The notes under the pieces: generated by a model
Seen by the model: the letters and a program-made list of their open reading frames with translations, nothing else
Told to the model about the DNA's origin: nothing
The model's database searches: none
Shown: in pieces, positions 52,561-62,224 of the stretch
How positions within the stretch are numbered: position 1 is the stretch's first letter
How the letters are laid out: the number at the start of each line of letters is the position of its first letter
Program-made: the position numbers and the translations under genes
DNA from: Streptomyces laurentii
Lineage (GTDB): Bacteria; Actinomycetota; Actinomycetes; Streptomycetales; Streptomycetaceae
Direction of reading: 5' to 3'
Assembly: GCA_002355495.1 (NCBI GenBank)
Contig: AP017424.1
Span: 3,596,001-3,660,000, forward strand
Length of the DNA: 64,000 nucleotides

Positions 52561-54096
52561 TCAGGCCGGGCCCGGGGCCCTTCCCGCCCCCGTCACCTCG
52601 CCCGGGTCCAGCGGCGGGGCGCCGACCCCGCAGTGCACCTGGCATTCAGGCCGCAGCTCCGTCTTCGACGGGGTGCGCAGGGTGAACCAGGCGAGCAGCG
52701 AGCCCGCCACCAGGACGCCCGCGCAGATCGTCATCGCCCGCCCGAACGCCGCGTCGAACTGGACCGCCGAGCGGTACGCCTCCGGGCCCATGCCCGCGAG
52801 CAGCGGCAGCGCGGCCACCGCGATCAGGCCCGCCGCCCGGGCCGCCGCGTTGTTGATGCCGCTGGCCAGGCCCGCCCGGGAGACGTCCACGGAGGCGAGG
52901 ACGGTCGCCGTCAGCGGCGCCACCAGCGTGACCATGCCCAGGCCGAGGACCAGCAGCGCGGGCAGGACGTCCGTCAGATACGCGGCGTTCGGGCCGACCC
53001 GCAGCATCAGCAGCATGCCCGCCGCGCACAGCAGCGGCCCGATCGTCAGCGGCAGCCGGGGCCCGGTCTTCTCGCCCAGCTCGCCGGACTTCGCCGACAG
53101 CAGCAGCATCAGGACCGTCGTCGGCAGCAGGGCGGTCCCGGCGCCGAGGGCCGAGTAGCCGGACACGACCTGGAGCTGGAGCGCGGCCAGGAAGAAGAAG
53201 CCGCTGAACGCCGCGTACACGCACAGCGTCACCAGGTTGATCGCGGTGAACGTCCGGGAGCGGAAGATCGACGGCGGCACCATCGCGGTCTCGCCGCGCC
53301 GCCGCTCCACCAGCACGAACCAGGCGCCGACCAGGATCCCGGCCGCTCCCGCCCACCAGACCCGGGCGATCAGCGCGTACGTCACGAGCGCGAGCGCCGA
53401 CGCGCCGAGGACCGCGCCGGACACGTCGAACCGGCCGTGCGCGGTCCCGTCGTGGGACTCGGGGACGTGCCGCAGCGCGACGGGCACGCAGATCAGCGCG
53501 AGCGGGATGTTCAGGAAGAACACCCAGCGCCAGCCGGGTCCGTCGACCAGCCAGCCGCCGACGAACGGCCCGATCGCCCCGGCCACCCCGCCGAACCCGG
53601 ACCACAGGCCGACCGCCCGGGCCCGGTCGTCCGCGCGGAAGCTGGCCTGGATCAGCGCGAGCGAGCCCGGCGTGAGCAGCGCCCCGCCGACGCCCTGCAG
53701 GGCGCGGGCCGCGATGAGGATGCCGGAGGTCGGGGCGATGCCGCACAGCAGCGAGGCCGCCGCGAACCACACCACCCCGATGACGAACACCCGCCGCCGC
53801 CCGTAGCGGTCGCCGAGCGAACCGCCCAGCAGGATCAGGCCGGCGAGGGTGACCATGTAGGCGTTGACGGTCCACTGGAGGGCGGCCAGGTCGGCGCCCA
53901 GGGACTCGCCGATGTGGGGCAGGGCGACGTTGACGACGGTGGAGTCGAGCATCGCCATGCCCGAGCCGAGGACCGTGGTGACCACGATCCACCGCCCGGT
54001 CCCGGAGGAGAGCCGGACACCGCCCGCGCCGCCGCGGCCGCCCGGGCCCGGCACCGCCCCCGTACCCGCTGCTCCCGCGCCGTCGCCGTTGGCCAT
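52561..54096 (-). CDS. MFS drug exporter, DHA2 (EmrB/QacA) type, 14 helices
   Basis: 511 aa from ATG 54096 with GGGGAGC upstream. Motif A as GSLGDRYGRRRVFVIG, motif C region FVGGWLVDGPGWRWVFFLNIP and D1-type LDSTVVNVALPHIGESLG; about 14 hydrophobic helices. It should pump small hydrophobic or cationic drugs out using protons. No regulator gene is adjacent. Confidence 0.94.
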   Translation of the reverse strand: MANGDGAGAAGTGAVPGPGGRGGAGGVRLSSGTGRWIVVTTVLGSGMAMLDSTVVNVALPHIGESLGADLAALQWTVNAYMVTLAGLILLGGSLGDRYGRRRVFVIGVVWFAAASLLCGIAPTSGILIAARALQGVGGALLTPGSLALIQASFRADDRARAVGLWSGFGGVAGAIGPFVGGWLVDGPGWRWVFFLNIPLALICVPVALRHVPESHDGTAHGRFDVSGAVLGASALALVTYALIARVWWAGAAGILVGAWFVLVERRRGETAMVPPSIFRSRTFTAINLVTLCVYAAFSGFFFLAALQLQVVSGYSALGAGTALLPTTVLMLLLSAKSGELGEKTGPRLPLTIGPLLCAAGMLLMLRVGPNAAYLTDVLPALLVLGLGMVTLVAPLTATVLASVDVSRAGLASGINNAAARAAGLIAVAALPLLAGMGPEAYRSAVQFDAAFGRAMTICAGVLVAGSLLAWFTLRTPSKTELRPECQVHCGVGAPPLDPGEVTGAGRAPGPA

Positions 54097-54160
54097 GCCT
54101 GCATGCTCCCCTGGCGGGCCCGGATTCGCAGCCGGGCGACCGCCTCCCGGACTCGGCCGG

Positions 54161-54222
54161 GGGCGTTCGCGGAGGGGCCGGGGCGTTCGCGGAGGGGCCG
54201 GGCGTTCGCGGAGGGGCCGGGG
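54161..54222. repeat. ~20-bp tandem repeat, three copies
   Basis: GGGCGTTCGCGGAGGGGCCG repeats at 54161 and 54181, with a third slightly shortened copy at about 54200. It lies between the exporter and aminotransferase genes. Confidence 0.88.
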
Positions 54223-54225
54223 CCG

Positions 54226-55422
54226 TCAGCCCCGCAGCCGGTTGGCCGCCCGGACCAGCGCGTCCACGCCCCGCTCGGCCTTGGCCCGCGGGCAGCCGAG
54301 GTTCAGACGGACGAAGCCCGGGGTGCCGTACGTGCCGCCCGGCATGATCGCGACCTTCTCCCGGGTCACCAGCTCCTCCTGGAGCGCGGCCTCCCGCTCG
54401 GGGCTGTCGATGCCCAGCGGGCGCAGGTCGATCCAGGCCAGGTAGCCGGCCTGCGGCGGGGTCCAGCCCAGCTCGGGCAGCCCGTCGGCGAGGCGCCCCC
54501 GGACCAGCTCCATCGTCCCGGCGACGTAGGCGCGCAGCGCGTCCAGCCAGGGCGCGCCGTGCCGGTAGGCGGCGATGTGGGCGGTGAGGGAGAGGACCGC
54601 CGGGGACGCCAGGCCCTCGCCGGTCTCCATCCGCTGGACGAACGCGGCGCGGTCGGCCGGGTCACCGAGGAAGCCGTACGAGCCGGAGAGCGCGGGGAAG
54701 TTGAACGCCTTGGTGCCGGAGGTGATCAGCGCCCAGCGCCGGCCCGGACCCGCTGGTGCGATCTCGGTCCACGGCACGTGACGGTGACCGGCACCGGTCA
54801 TGTCGGCGTGGATCTCGTCGCTGACGACGGCGACGCCGTACCGCTCGGCCAGCCGGGCGAACCCGGTCAGCTCGGCCTTCGTCCACACCCGGCCGGTCGG
54901 GTTGTGCGGGGAGCAGAGCAGCAGCATCCGGCTGCCGGGCCGGGCCAGCTCGCGCTCCAGGGCCTCCGGGTCGCCGACCGGGACGCCGCGCAGCTCGCGG
55001 CCGAGGCCGGTGACGGCCTTGCGGAAGCCGTCGTAGGTGGGGGTGTGGACGACGATGCCGTCGCCGGGCTCGGTCCACATGCGCAGAAGCTGGGACAGCT
55101 GGTTGAGCACGGAGGGCGCGTAGACCATGGCCTCGGGGTCGACGTCGGCGCCGTACCGGGTCGCGTACCAGTCCCGTACCGCCGTGCGGAAGTCCCCGAG
55201 CCGCCAGTCGGTGTAGCCGAAGACGCCGTGGCCGACCCGGTCGCGCAGCGCGTCGAGGACGGCGGGCGGGGACGCGAAGTCCATGTCGGAGATGGTGAAC
55301 GGCAGCAGGTCGGAGACGCCGAAGCGGTCGGCTGTGCCGTCCCACTGGACGGACCAGGTCCCCCGCCGGTCTATCTCCCGGTCGAGATCAAACTCAGACA
55401 ACTCAGACAACTCGGCCACCAT
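54226..55422 (-). CDS. PatB/MalY-family PLP-dependent C-S lyase or aminotransferase
   Basis: 398 aa from ATG 55422 with GAAGTGAGG upstream. Features: FTISDMDFASPPAVLDALRD, GVFGYTDW, CSPHNPTGRVW, PLP lysine in TSGTKAFNFPALSG, and NLGCPRAKAERGVD. The family cleaves cystathionine-like C-S bonds, yielding homocysteine, pyruvate and ammonia, and also acts as a regulator in E. coli (MalY). Between fba and the exporter; no partner is obvious. Confidence 0.9.
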   Translation of the reverse strand: MVAELSELSEFDLDREIDRRGTWSVQWDGTADRFGVSDLLPFTISDMDFASPPAVLDALRDRVGHGVFGYTDWRLGDFRTAVRDWYATRYGADVDPEAMVYAPSVLNQLSQLLRMWTEPGDGIVVHTPTYDGFRKAVTGLGRELRGVPVGDPEALERELARPGSRMLLLCSPHNPTGRVWTKAELTGFARLAERYGVAVVSDEIHADMTGAGHRHVPWTEIAPAGPGRRWALITSGTKAFNFPALSGSYGFLGDPADRAAFVQRMETGEGLASPAVLSLTAHIAAYRHGAPWLDALRAYVAGTMELVRGRLADGLPELGWTPPQAGYLAWIDLRPLGIDSPEREAALQEELVTREKVAIMPGGTYGTPGFVRLNLGCPRAKAERGVDALVRAANRLRG

Positions 55423-55473
55423 GCCTCACTTCCCGTTACGGACCTCAAGGATGACCCGGCCGCCCCGGATACG

Positions 55474-55513
55474 CCGAGGGCCCGGCACCACCGTGATGGT
55501 GCCGGGCCCTCGG
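55474..55513. terminator. Terminator of fba
   Basis: Perfect 17-bp arms CCGAGGGCCCGGCACCA with a 6-nt loop (CCGTGA), 28 bp downstream of the fba stop on the minus strand. No U tract, as common in Streptomyces. Confidence 0.9.
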
Positions 55514-55541
55514 ACGCGGAGGCGAACCGCCCCCCGCTTCG

Positions 55542-56564
55542 TCACTTCATCTTGTTGCCGGCCGAGCGCAGCGCGACGCACGCCTCGGTCACGCGCGTGG
55601 CCATGCCGGCCTCGGCGAGCTTGCCCCAGGTGCGCGGGTCGTAGGTGGACTTCTTGCCGACCTCGCCGTCGACCTTCAGGACACCGTCGTAGTTCTTGAA
55701 CATGTGGTCCGCCACCGGACGCGTGAAGGCGTACTGGGTGTCGGTGTCGAGGTTCATCTTCACCACGCCGTTCTCGATGGCGATGGCGATCTCCTCGGCG
55801 GTGGAGCCGGAGCCGCCGTGGAAGACGAAGTCGAACGGAGAGGTGGTGCCGAACTTCTCGGCGACGCCCGCCTGGAGATCCTTGAGCAGCTCGGGACGGA
55901 GCACGACGTTGCCCGGCTTGTACACGCCGTGGACGTTGCCGAACGAGGCGGCCAGCAGGTAGCGGCCCTTCTCGCCCAGGCCGAGGGCCTCGGCGGTGCG
56001 GATGGCGTCCTCGACGGAGGTGTACAGCTCGTCGTTGATCTCGTGGGTGACGCCGTCCTCCTCGCCGCCGGTCGGGGTGATCTCGACCTCAAGGATGATC
56101 TTGGCGGCGGCGGCGCGGGGCAGCAGCTCCTGGGCGATCGCCAGGTTGTCGGCGAGGGTCTCGGCGGAGCCGTCCCACATGTGCGACTGGAAGAGCGGGT
56201 TGCCACCGGCCTTGACGCGCTCCTCGGAGAGGGCGATCAACGGGCGGACGTAGCCGTCGAGCTTGTCCTTGGGGCAGTGGTCGGTGTGCAGCGCGATGTT
56301 GACGTCGTACTTCGCGGCGACGATGTGCGCGAACTCGGCCAGGGCGACCGCGCCCGTGACCATGTCCTTCTTGTGCTGGCCGCCCAGGAACTCGGCGCCA
56401 CCGGTCGAGATCTGGATGATGCCGTCGCTCTCGGCCTCCGCGAAACCGCGCAGGGCGGCGTGCAGGGTCTGGGACGAGGTGACGTTGATGGCCGGGTAGG
56501 CGAACTTGCCTGACTTCGCCCGGTCGAGCATCTGGTTGTAGACCTCGGGAGTTGCGATGGGCAT
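55542..56564 (-). CDS. fba: Class II fructose-bisphosphate aldolase
   Basis: 340 aa from ATG 56564 with AAGGAG upstream. Zinc ligands visible in ALHTDHCPKDKL and in FGNVHGVYKPGNV and FHGGSGSTAEEI; the substrate-phosphate loop is in SGSTAEE. It splits fructose 1,6-bisphosphate in glycolysis and works in reverse in gluconeogenesis. Class IIA type by the DGVTHEINDELY segment. Followed by its own terminator. Confidence 0.98.
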   Translation of the reverse strand: MPIATPEVYNQMLDRAKSGKFAYPAINVTSSQTLHAALRGFAEAESDGIIQISTGGAEFLGGQHKKDMVTGAVALAEFAHIVAAKYDVNIALHTDHCPKDKLDGYVRPLIALSEERVKAGGNPLFQSHMWDGSAETLADNLAIAQELLPRAAAAKIILEVEITPTGGEEDGVTHEINDELYTSVEDAIRTAEALGLGEKGRYLLAASFGNVHGVYKPGNVVLRPELLKDLQAGVAEKFGTTSPFDFVFHGGSGSTAEEIAIAIENGVVKMNLDTDTQYAFTRPVADHMFKNYDGVLKVDGEVGKKSTYDPRTWGKLAEAGMATRVTEACVALRSAGNKMK

Positions 56565-56683
56565 GCGTCCGCTCCTTGTGATGTGCGGGTATGTGCGTTG
56601 CTGTCCCTGACCTGGGGCGACGTCATCGTCGCCCCTATCCTCGCAGACTCTCGCACCGGGTCCCACGGCCCCCGCATACGCCA

Positions 56684-56719
56684 AGGGGTGGAGTGTTTCA
56701 CGTGAAACACTCCACCCCT
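56684..56719. other. parS centromere site inside a 36-bp perfect palindrome
   Basis: The core TGTTTCACGTGAAACA (56694-56709) matches the Streptomyces ParB-binding parS consensus exactly. The symmetry extends to 36 bp (AGGGGTGGAGTGTTTCAC and its complement), far beyond the 14-16 bp ParB needs. It lies between fba and pyrE, both on the minus strand, 86 bp downstream of pyrE's stop, so it may also end pyrE transcription. Confidence 0.9.
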
Positions 56720-56804
56720 CGACAAAACAGCAGGTCAGACCCGCTTCACCGGACGCCTGCGGGCCCTGGGGCCCGATGTGCCGGCGTCTCGGCATGCGGT
56801 CCGA

Positions 56805-57353
56805 TCAGGCGAGGCCCAGCTCGTCCAGCGCGTACGCGTAGAGGTAGGGGACGCCGGCCGTGGTGCTGATCTTCTCGCCCGCGCCCGTCGCGCGGTCGAC
56901 GATCGTGGCGACGGCGACGACCTCGGCGCCCGCCGCGCGGGCCGCCTCGACGGCGGTCAGCGGCGAACCACCGGTGGTCGAGGTGTCCTCGACCACCAGG
57001 ACGCGGCGGCCCTTGATGTCCGGACCCTCGACCTGACGCTGCATACCGTGCGCCTTGGCGGCCTTGCGGACCACGAAGGCGTCCAGGCGCTCGCCGTGCG
57101 CGGCGGCGGCGTGCAGCATCGAGGTGGCGACCGGGTCGGCGCCCAGGGTCAGACCGCCGACCGCGTCGAACTCCAGATCCTTGGTCAGCTCGCGCATGAC
57201 CTGACCGACCAGCGGCGCCGCGGCACCGTCGAGCGTGATCCGGCGAAGGTCCACGTAGTAGTCGGCCTCAAGACCCGAGGAGAGGGTCACCTTGCCGTGC
57301 ACCACGGCCTTGTCCTTGATCTGCTGGAGCAGCTCAGCACGTACGTCAGTCAT
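56805..57353 (-). CDS. pyrE: Orotate phosphoribosyltransferase
   Basis: 182 aa from ATG 57353. TLSSGLEADYYVDLRRITLD opening, GLTLGADPVATSM, and the PRPP loop VLVVEDTSTTGGS. It makes OMP from orotate and PRPP in pyrimidine synthesis. Length is normal for the family. It stands 58 bp downstream of the aldose-epimerase gene. Confidence 0.97.
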   Translation of the reverse strand: MTDVRAELLQQIKDKAVVHGKVTLSSGLEADYYVDLRRITLDGAAAPLVGQVMRELTKDLEFDAVGGLTLGADPVATSMLHAAAAHGERLDAFVVRKAAKAHGMQRQVEGPDIKGRRVLVVEDTSTTGGSPLTAVEAARAAGAEVVAVATIVDRATGAGEKISTTAGVPYLYAYALDELGLA

Positions 57354-57411
57354 GCTCACGAGCTTAGGGCCTGTCTCCCGAGGCCTGCCCGGCGTGCCTC
57401 TCGGCAGCCGG

Positions 57412-58206
57412 TCAGAGCCTCCGCCAGCGCCAGGTCGTCGCGATCTCCAGCGGGTCGATCGGGGTGACGAGACGCGGGTGGGTGTTGAGGCCGTTGGGCG
57501 GGCCGGACTGCGGCTCGACGCAGACCGAGTCGGCGGGCTCGTCGTAGACCACCACCCACTCGGCGCGGCTGGTGATCCGCAGCTCCAGCCGCTCCGGCCA
57601 GGTGAGGGTGACGTCGACCCCGTCCGGCATGCCGAAGCAGTCGTCCCAGGGGCCGGGGAGCGGGTCGATCCGGCGGCCGGTGGGCAGGTGGTTCGTGCCG
57701 CGCTCCTCCTGCCAGGCCGGCTGGAAGCCGATCTCGACGTCCGGGCCGCCGTCCAGCGAGCGGCGGAACCAGGGGTGCCAGCCGGCCTGCGCCGGGAAGG
57801 AGTCGTCGGCGGCCTCGACACCGAGCTGGAGGGTGAGCGAGTCCTCGGTCAGCTCCACGGTCTGGGTGACCTTTCCGGCGTACGGCCAGGGGTCCCCGAG
57901 TTCGGTGGTGAAGGCGGCCGTGGTGGCCGTCGCCCGCGCCGTCTTCCAGTGCTGGTCGCGGACGGTGCCGTGGATGGCGTGCGGCGCCGCGTGCCCGTGG
58001 ACGGGCAGCTGGTGGACGGCGGCGCCGTCGCGGAACCGGCCGTTCTCGGTCCGGCCCGCCCAGGGCACCATCACGAAGGAGCCGAAGTGCTCGCCGCTCA
58101 CCAGCAGTTCGGTGTCCCCGAGGCGCAGGCTCTCGATGCGGCAGCCGTGGTCCGGGTCGATGGTCAGTTCGGCGTCGCCGGCCGTCAGTCGCGTCAGATT
58201 GCTCAC
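57412..58206 (-). CDS. Aldose 1-epimerase-like protein
   Basis: 264 aa from GTG 58206. Galactose-mutarotase fold: VPWAGRTENGRF, HAIHGTVRDQHW (catalytic His), GWHPWFRRSL (His), and CVEPQSGPPNGLN (catalytic Glu). It interconverts alpha and beta sugar anomers or related hexose-6-phosphates. Immediately upstream of pyrE on the same strand. Confidence 0.92.
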   Translation of the reverse strand: MSNLTRLTAGDAELTIDPDHGCRIESLRLGDTELLVSGEHFGSFVMVPWAGRTENGRFRDGAAVHQLPVHGHAAPHAIHGTVRDQHWKTARATATTAAFTTELGDPWPYAGKVTQTVELTEDSLTLQLGVEAADDSFPAQAGWHPWFRRSLDGGPDVEIGFQPAWQEERGTNHLPTGRRIDPLPGPWDDCFGMPDGVDVTLTWPERLELRITSRAEWVVVYDEPADSVCVEPQSGPPNGLNTHPRLVTPIDPLEIATTWRWRRL

Positions 58207-58299
58207 GCACTGACCCTAGTGCGGCAGCCGGAAAGGTTCACCTGCTCAGCGGCCTTCTCCGCCCCGGCCGCCCCGGCCGCCCCGGCCGGCCCCGCGCGG

Positions 58300-59348
58300 T
58301 CAGCGGCGGCGGCGCAGGGCGCGGTGGACGACGACGGCGGAGGCGACCGCGAGGGCGGCGGCGGGGGCGATCCAGCGCAGGGTCGCGCCGGCGCTGGAGG
58401 TCTCGGCGGCGGGCATGGGGGCGTACCGGCCGCGCGGCGGGGCGTGGTCGACCTCCTCGGCGCTGCGGCCGATCATCGTGCGCCGGGCGTGCGCGGCCTC
58501 GGCGGGCGGCCGGCCGGCCCGGCCGGCGGTGGCGTCGTCCCGCTTGCCGTTCTTCGGGGCGGCGTCCGCGTCGCGGGGGATCCGTTCTTCGCCGGGCCGC
58601 CGGCCGGGGCGGAGCCGTCGCCGTCCGTGTTCTTCCCGGCGTCGGTGTCGGCGTCCGCGTCCTTGCCGAAGTCCTCGTCGGCGCGGGGGTCCAGGGACGG
58701 GGGCGGGACCGGGGTGTCGAAGACCGAGGTGTGGCCGCCCGGTTCCTCCACGCCGTCGTCCACCCCGTCGTCGTCCACCCCGTCGTCGTCCACGGCGGCC
58801 TCGTCGTCGGTGGCCTCGTCGTCGGTGGCCTTGTCGTCGGTGGCCTCGCCCGCGGTGGCGCCCGCAGCCACGCCCGCGCCCGTCCCCTCGCCCGTGCCCT
58901 CGGCGGCCAGTTCGGCCTCGACGTCCGCGACGGCGGCCAGCGCCTCCGCGAACCGGTCGAGCATCCGGGCCCCGGCCGCGTTCCGGGCCTCCTCGGCGGC
59001 GTCGGCGAGCCGTCCGGTCGCGGTGACCGAGCCGGTGAAGCCGAGCGTGGTGCCCCCGGCGAGCGGGCCGAGCGCCACGGTGAGCCCGCAGGTCACGGTG
59101 CCCTTGCCGCGGACCTCGGCGCCCTCGCCCTCGACGGCGAACCCGCCGGGCCGCTCGGTGACGTGCCAGGCGCCGCGGTAGGTGATGGTGTTGCCGCCGA
59201 CCCGGACCTTCAGCCGGCCCGCGAGCGGACCGGCGGCCGCGTCGGCGTCCTGCTGGAACCCCGGGACGCAGCGCGCCAGCCGCGCGGGGTCGGCGAGGGT
59301 GGCCCGCAGGACCTCGGCCGGGACCGGAACGAACACCTCATGCTCCAT
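58300..59348 (-). pseudogene. SRPBCC/CoxG-like protein with C-terminal anchor, single-base frameshift
   Basis: From ATG 59348, residues 1-155 are an SRPBCC domain (EHEVFVPVPAEVLRATLADP, then RCVPGFQQDADAAAGPLAGR), followed by an acidic linker with DDEATDDEA repeats. The frame reaches a premature stop at 58473. Restoring one base in the G5 run 58575-58579 shifts to a frame giving PAEAAHARRTMIGRSAEEVD, a membrane helix (LRWIAPAAALAVASAVVVH) and an RRRR end at 58300. Restored length ~349 aa. Relatives may handle hydrophobic ligands. The anchor frame is otherwise intact, so the shift is recent or a sequencing error. Confidence 0.85.
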
Positions 59349-59441
59349 GGGAGCCGAGCCTACTCAGCGCGGCGCCGCCCGTCGCCTGTTCCCCCGCCGC
59401 CCACGCCGGGCCGTCACCGGCCTGCCGCCGCCCCGCCCGGC

Positions 59442-61277
59442 TCAGTAGCGGGGGTGCACGAGCGTGGAGGGCGACAGCCGGCGCGGGGCGCGGGCGCGGG
59501 TGCGCTCGGCGCGGGACGCGGCCGTGGCGAGCACGGCCGGGCTGAGCGAACGGGGGCGGGGGACGACCGCGGCGAGTCCGAGGCCGGGGGCCCGGCCGCC
59601 GTACGCCGCGAGCAGGAAGCCCCAGTCCTTCGCCGGCCCCGAACCCGACGCCGTGCCCGCCCGCGCGGTCGTGCGTGGGCCGGTGCCCGTGCCGGTTTCG
59701 GTGCCGTCACCGTCGCCGGTGCCGGTGCCGGTGTCCATGTCGTACGGCCGGGTGGCGAACCCGGCCGCGCGCAGGCTCGCGTCGACGGTCCAGTACGTGC
59801 CGGGCCGGGCGACCGCGGGGCCGGCGTGGGTCACGAGCCGCCCGCCGTCCGCGAGCACCCCGGCGGCGAGTCCGTAGAACTCCTCCGAGTAGAGGGTGGT
59901 GCCGTCGGTGGTCGTGGGGTCCGGCAGATCGCAGATCACCACGTCGTACCGCGCCCCGCCGCCCCCGTCCCCGGTCCCGCCCCCGGCGCGCAGCCGGCGG
60001 AAGGCGTCCTCGTACGCGACGGTCACCCGGCGGTCCCGGAACGCCCGCCCGTTGAGCGCCGCCAGGTCCGGGTCGGTGCGGGCGAGCCGGACGACGCCGG
60101 GGTCGCGTTCGACGACGGTGACGGACCGGACGTCCGGGTAGCGCAGCACCTCGCGGGCGGCGAGCCCGTCGCCGCCGCCGAGGATCAGGACGCGCGCGTG
60201 GCGGCCGTTCATCGCCGGGTGCACCAGGGCCTCGTGGTAGCGGTACTCGTCCCGGCCGTCCGCCCACAGCCGCCCGTCCAGGAACAGGTCGGGCGGGCTG
60301 CCCCGCCGGCCCGTGACCACCACCTCCTGGAAGTCGGTGCGGACGGCGACCAGGATGCGGTCGCCGTACACGGCCCGGCGCGCGGCCTGTTCGAAGGGGT
60401 CGGCCAGGACGGTCGCGGTGCCGAGGAGGGCGAGCACGAAGACGTTGGCCCCGATGAGCAGTTTCCGCGCGCGGGGCGTGAGGTCGTGCCGGAACAGCCA
60501 CAGCACCAGCCCGCCGCCCGCGAGCGCGTTGACCGCGCCGGTGACCAGCGCGCCGGTGAGCTGCCCGAGCCAGGGCAGCAGCAGGAACGGGAAGGCGAGG
60601 CCGCCGGCCAGCGCGCCCACGTAGTCGGCGGCGAACAGGTCGGCGACCGTGCCGGCCGCGTCGTACGGGTCCTTCGGGGGACGCGCCCCGCGGCGTGCCC
60701 GCGCACGGGGCGTCAGCGGCCAGCCCCGGCCCGTACGCCGGCGCCGTCCCCGCCGCCCGCCCGGCATCCCGAGGGGCGCGGCCAGGGAGCCCTCGGCCCC
60801 CGCTCCCCGTGAGCGGACCGTTTCCGCGCGCTGGATGAGCGACATCAGGAGCGGGATCTCCGCCCCGATGAGCACGCCGATGGCCAGCGAGAACGCGACC
60901 AGCACGTACTGCGACGGGCCGAGCCAGGCGAAGGCCGCGTACAGCGCCATCGCCGAGCCGCCGCCGACCAGCGCGAGCCCGGCTTCGAGCATGCCGAAGC
61001 CGACGGCGGCGCGGCAGCGCAGCCGCTTGGCGAGCAGCGAACCGATGCCCATCGCGAAGACCATGACGGACAGTACGACGGACGCCTGGGTGACCGAGTC
61101 GCCGATCAGGTACGAGGCGAGCGCGACCAGTTCGAGCTCGTAGACCAGGCCGCAGGCGGAGCAGACGAAGACCACCGCGAGGACCGGATATCGCACCGCG
61201 CCCGGCCGGACAGGCGGCCGCACCGCCTGTCGGGGTGGCCGGGGCAGGGTCGACAGGGTCACGGGCGGGTCGATCAT
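59442..61277 (-). CDS. Spermidine synthase-like protein fused to a membrane domain
   Basis: 611 aa from ATG 61277. Seven or eight N-terminal helices (residues ~30-315; [33 protein letters not shown]) with an Arg-rich cytoplasmic loop, then a Rossmann domain with [31 protein letters not shown] and [10 protein letters not shown]. The family transfers aminopropyl groups or a related amine; the fused membrane part suggests a substrate in or near the membrane. Gly/Thr-rich insertion [19 protein letters not shown] at ~520-540. DUF2617 is just upstream. Confidence 0.9.
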   Translation of the reverse strand: MIDPPVTLSTLPRPPRQAVRPPVRPGAVRYPVLAVVFVCSACGLVYELELVALASYLIGDSVTQASVVLSVMVFAMGIGSLLAKRLRCRAAVGFGMLEAGLALVGGGSAMALYAAFAWLGPSQYVLVAFSLAIGVLIGAEIPLLMSLIQRAETVRSRGAGAEGSLAAPLGMPGGRRGRRRRTGRGWPLTPRARARRGARPPKDPYDAAGTVADLFAADYVGALAGGLAFPFLLLPWLGQLTGALVTGAVNALAGGGLVLWLFRHDLTPRARKLLIGANVFVLALLGTATVLADPFEQAARRAVYGDRILVAVRTDFQEVVVTGRRGSPPDLFLDGRLWADGRDEYRYHEALVHPAMNGRHARVLILGGGDGLAAREVLRYPDVRSVTVVERDPGVVRLARTDPDLAALNGRAFRDRRVTVAYEDAFRRLRAGGGTGDGGGGARYDVVICDLPDPTTTDGTTLYSEEFYGLAAGVLADGGRLVTHAGPAVARPGTYWTVDASLRAAGFATRPYDMDTGTGTGDGDGTETGTGTGPRTTARAGTASGSGPAKDWGFLLAAYGGRAPGLGLAAVVPRPRSLSPAVLATAASRAERTRARAPRRLSPSTLVHPRY

Positions 61278-61351
61278 GCCCGTAACGCTACGTCACGCCA
61301 CGTGCGCGAACTGTCACCCACACGAGTGCATCTGGGGCGTACGCCCGCGCG

Positions 61352-61870
61352 TCAGAGCATCGCGGGCATACGCGCCCCGATCCGGGTTCTCGTCACCACC
61401 AACCGCCCTTCCTGTGGGTACGCGTGCCAGGTGCGCCAGCGCACCTGGCCTTCGTGGCGCTGCGCGAGCATCGCCGTGAAGGCGTACGGCGAGCCGGGGA
61501 AGGTCCCGGCGAGGCCGTGGGGATGGTCGGCGACGAGGGCGAGCAGTTCCTGCGCGCGGCCGGCGAACGAGCCCTGGTTCAGGATCTCGACGCGGGCCGC
61601 GAACTCGTATTCCCAGTCGCCCACCCGCTTGGACACGCCGAGCGGCAGCGGGGTGCTGCTGCCCGGCATGCAGGCGACGGTCTCCGAGCAGCAGCGGTCG
61701 GCCTCCTCCAGGAGCACTTGGTGGGAGGCGCCGAGCAGCCGCAACTGCAGTTTCGCTCCGGCGAGTTCGAGATCGAGTACGGCCAGCGCGGGCAGCGGTT
61801 CGCGCCCCAGCGCCCAGGCCAGATCGGCCGCACGCGTATCGGTGTAGGAGGTTTTCAGAATCGTGAGCAT
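61352..61870 (-). CDS. DUF2617 family protein
   Basis: 172 aa from ATG 61870 with GGAG upstream. Opening MLTILKTSYTDTRAADLAWALG and SSTPLPLGVSKRVGDWEYEF, then ELLALVADHPHGLAGTFPGS, match the actinobacterial DUF2617. It precedes the spermidine synthase-like gene by 74 bp on the same strand, a conserved order. Function unknown. Confidence 0.92.
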   Translation of the reverse strand: MLTILKTSYTDTRAADLAWALGREPLPALAVLDLELAGAKLQLRLLGASHQVLLEEADRCCSETVACMPGSSTPLPLGVSKRVGDWEYEFAARVEILNQGSFAGRAQELLALVADHPHGLAGTFPGSPYAFTAMLAQRHEGQVRWRTWHAYPQEGRLVVTRTRIGARMPAML

Positions 61871-62224
61871 GAGTCGGCTCCGCAAACACACTTGGCGAGT
61901 GGGCCGGAGGCGTCCCGGCGAAGGTCTTCGACCGGGAGTGGGGATCGCCGGCTCGGTTCCACACACGGTCCGAGGGCTGGATGTTCTCAACAGCGAGGGA
62001 ACCACGAACCGTGGGCGAGCCACAGCGTTTTTGCCCAACTTGGCGGGGGTTTCCATCCCCCCGGGGGCACCACGGTTCACGTGTTCAAAAGGATTCGATC
62101 GCCGGTTCCCACCATGGGGCGGCGGATCCCCCAACGAGGGGGCCACCACCGCCCGTTGTCCACATCGGCCGGCACCTGCCGGCTTCACGCCACACCCGCC
62201 GGCGCCTCTCGGCGCCAGGGGTTC
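61871..62224. other. Non-coding gap between DUF2617 and a small membrane protein
   Basis: 354 bp of lower GC. It holds GGTTCACGTGTTC near 62084 (a parS-like half-match, not a site), a GGGGG/CCCCC hairpin at 62128-62143 that could end the small gene, and a GGGGGTTTCCATCCCCC fold near 62046-62062. No gene is supported. Confidence 0.55.

Noticed and set aside
62080..62095. GGTTCACGTGTTCA as a second parS site
   Set aside because: Only the centre matches; the flanking GAAAC/GTTTC symmetry is lost.
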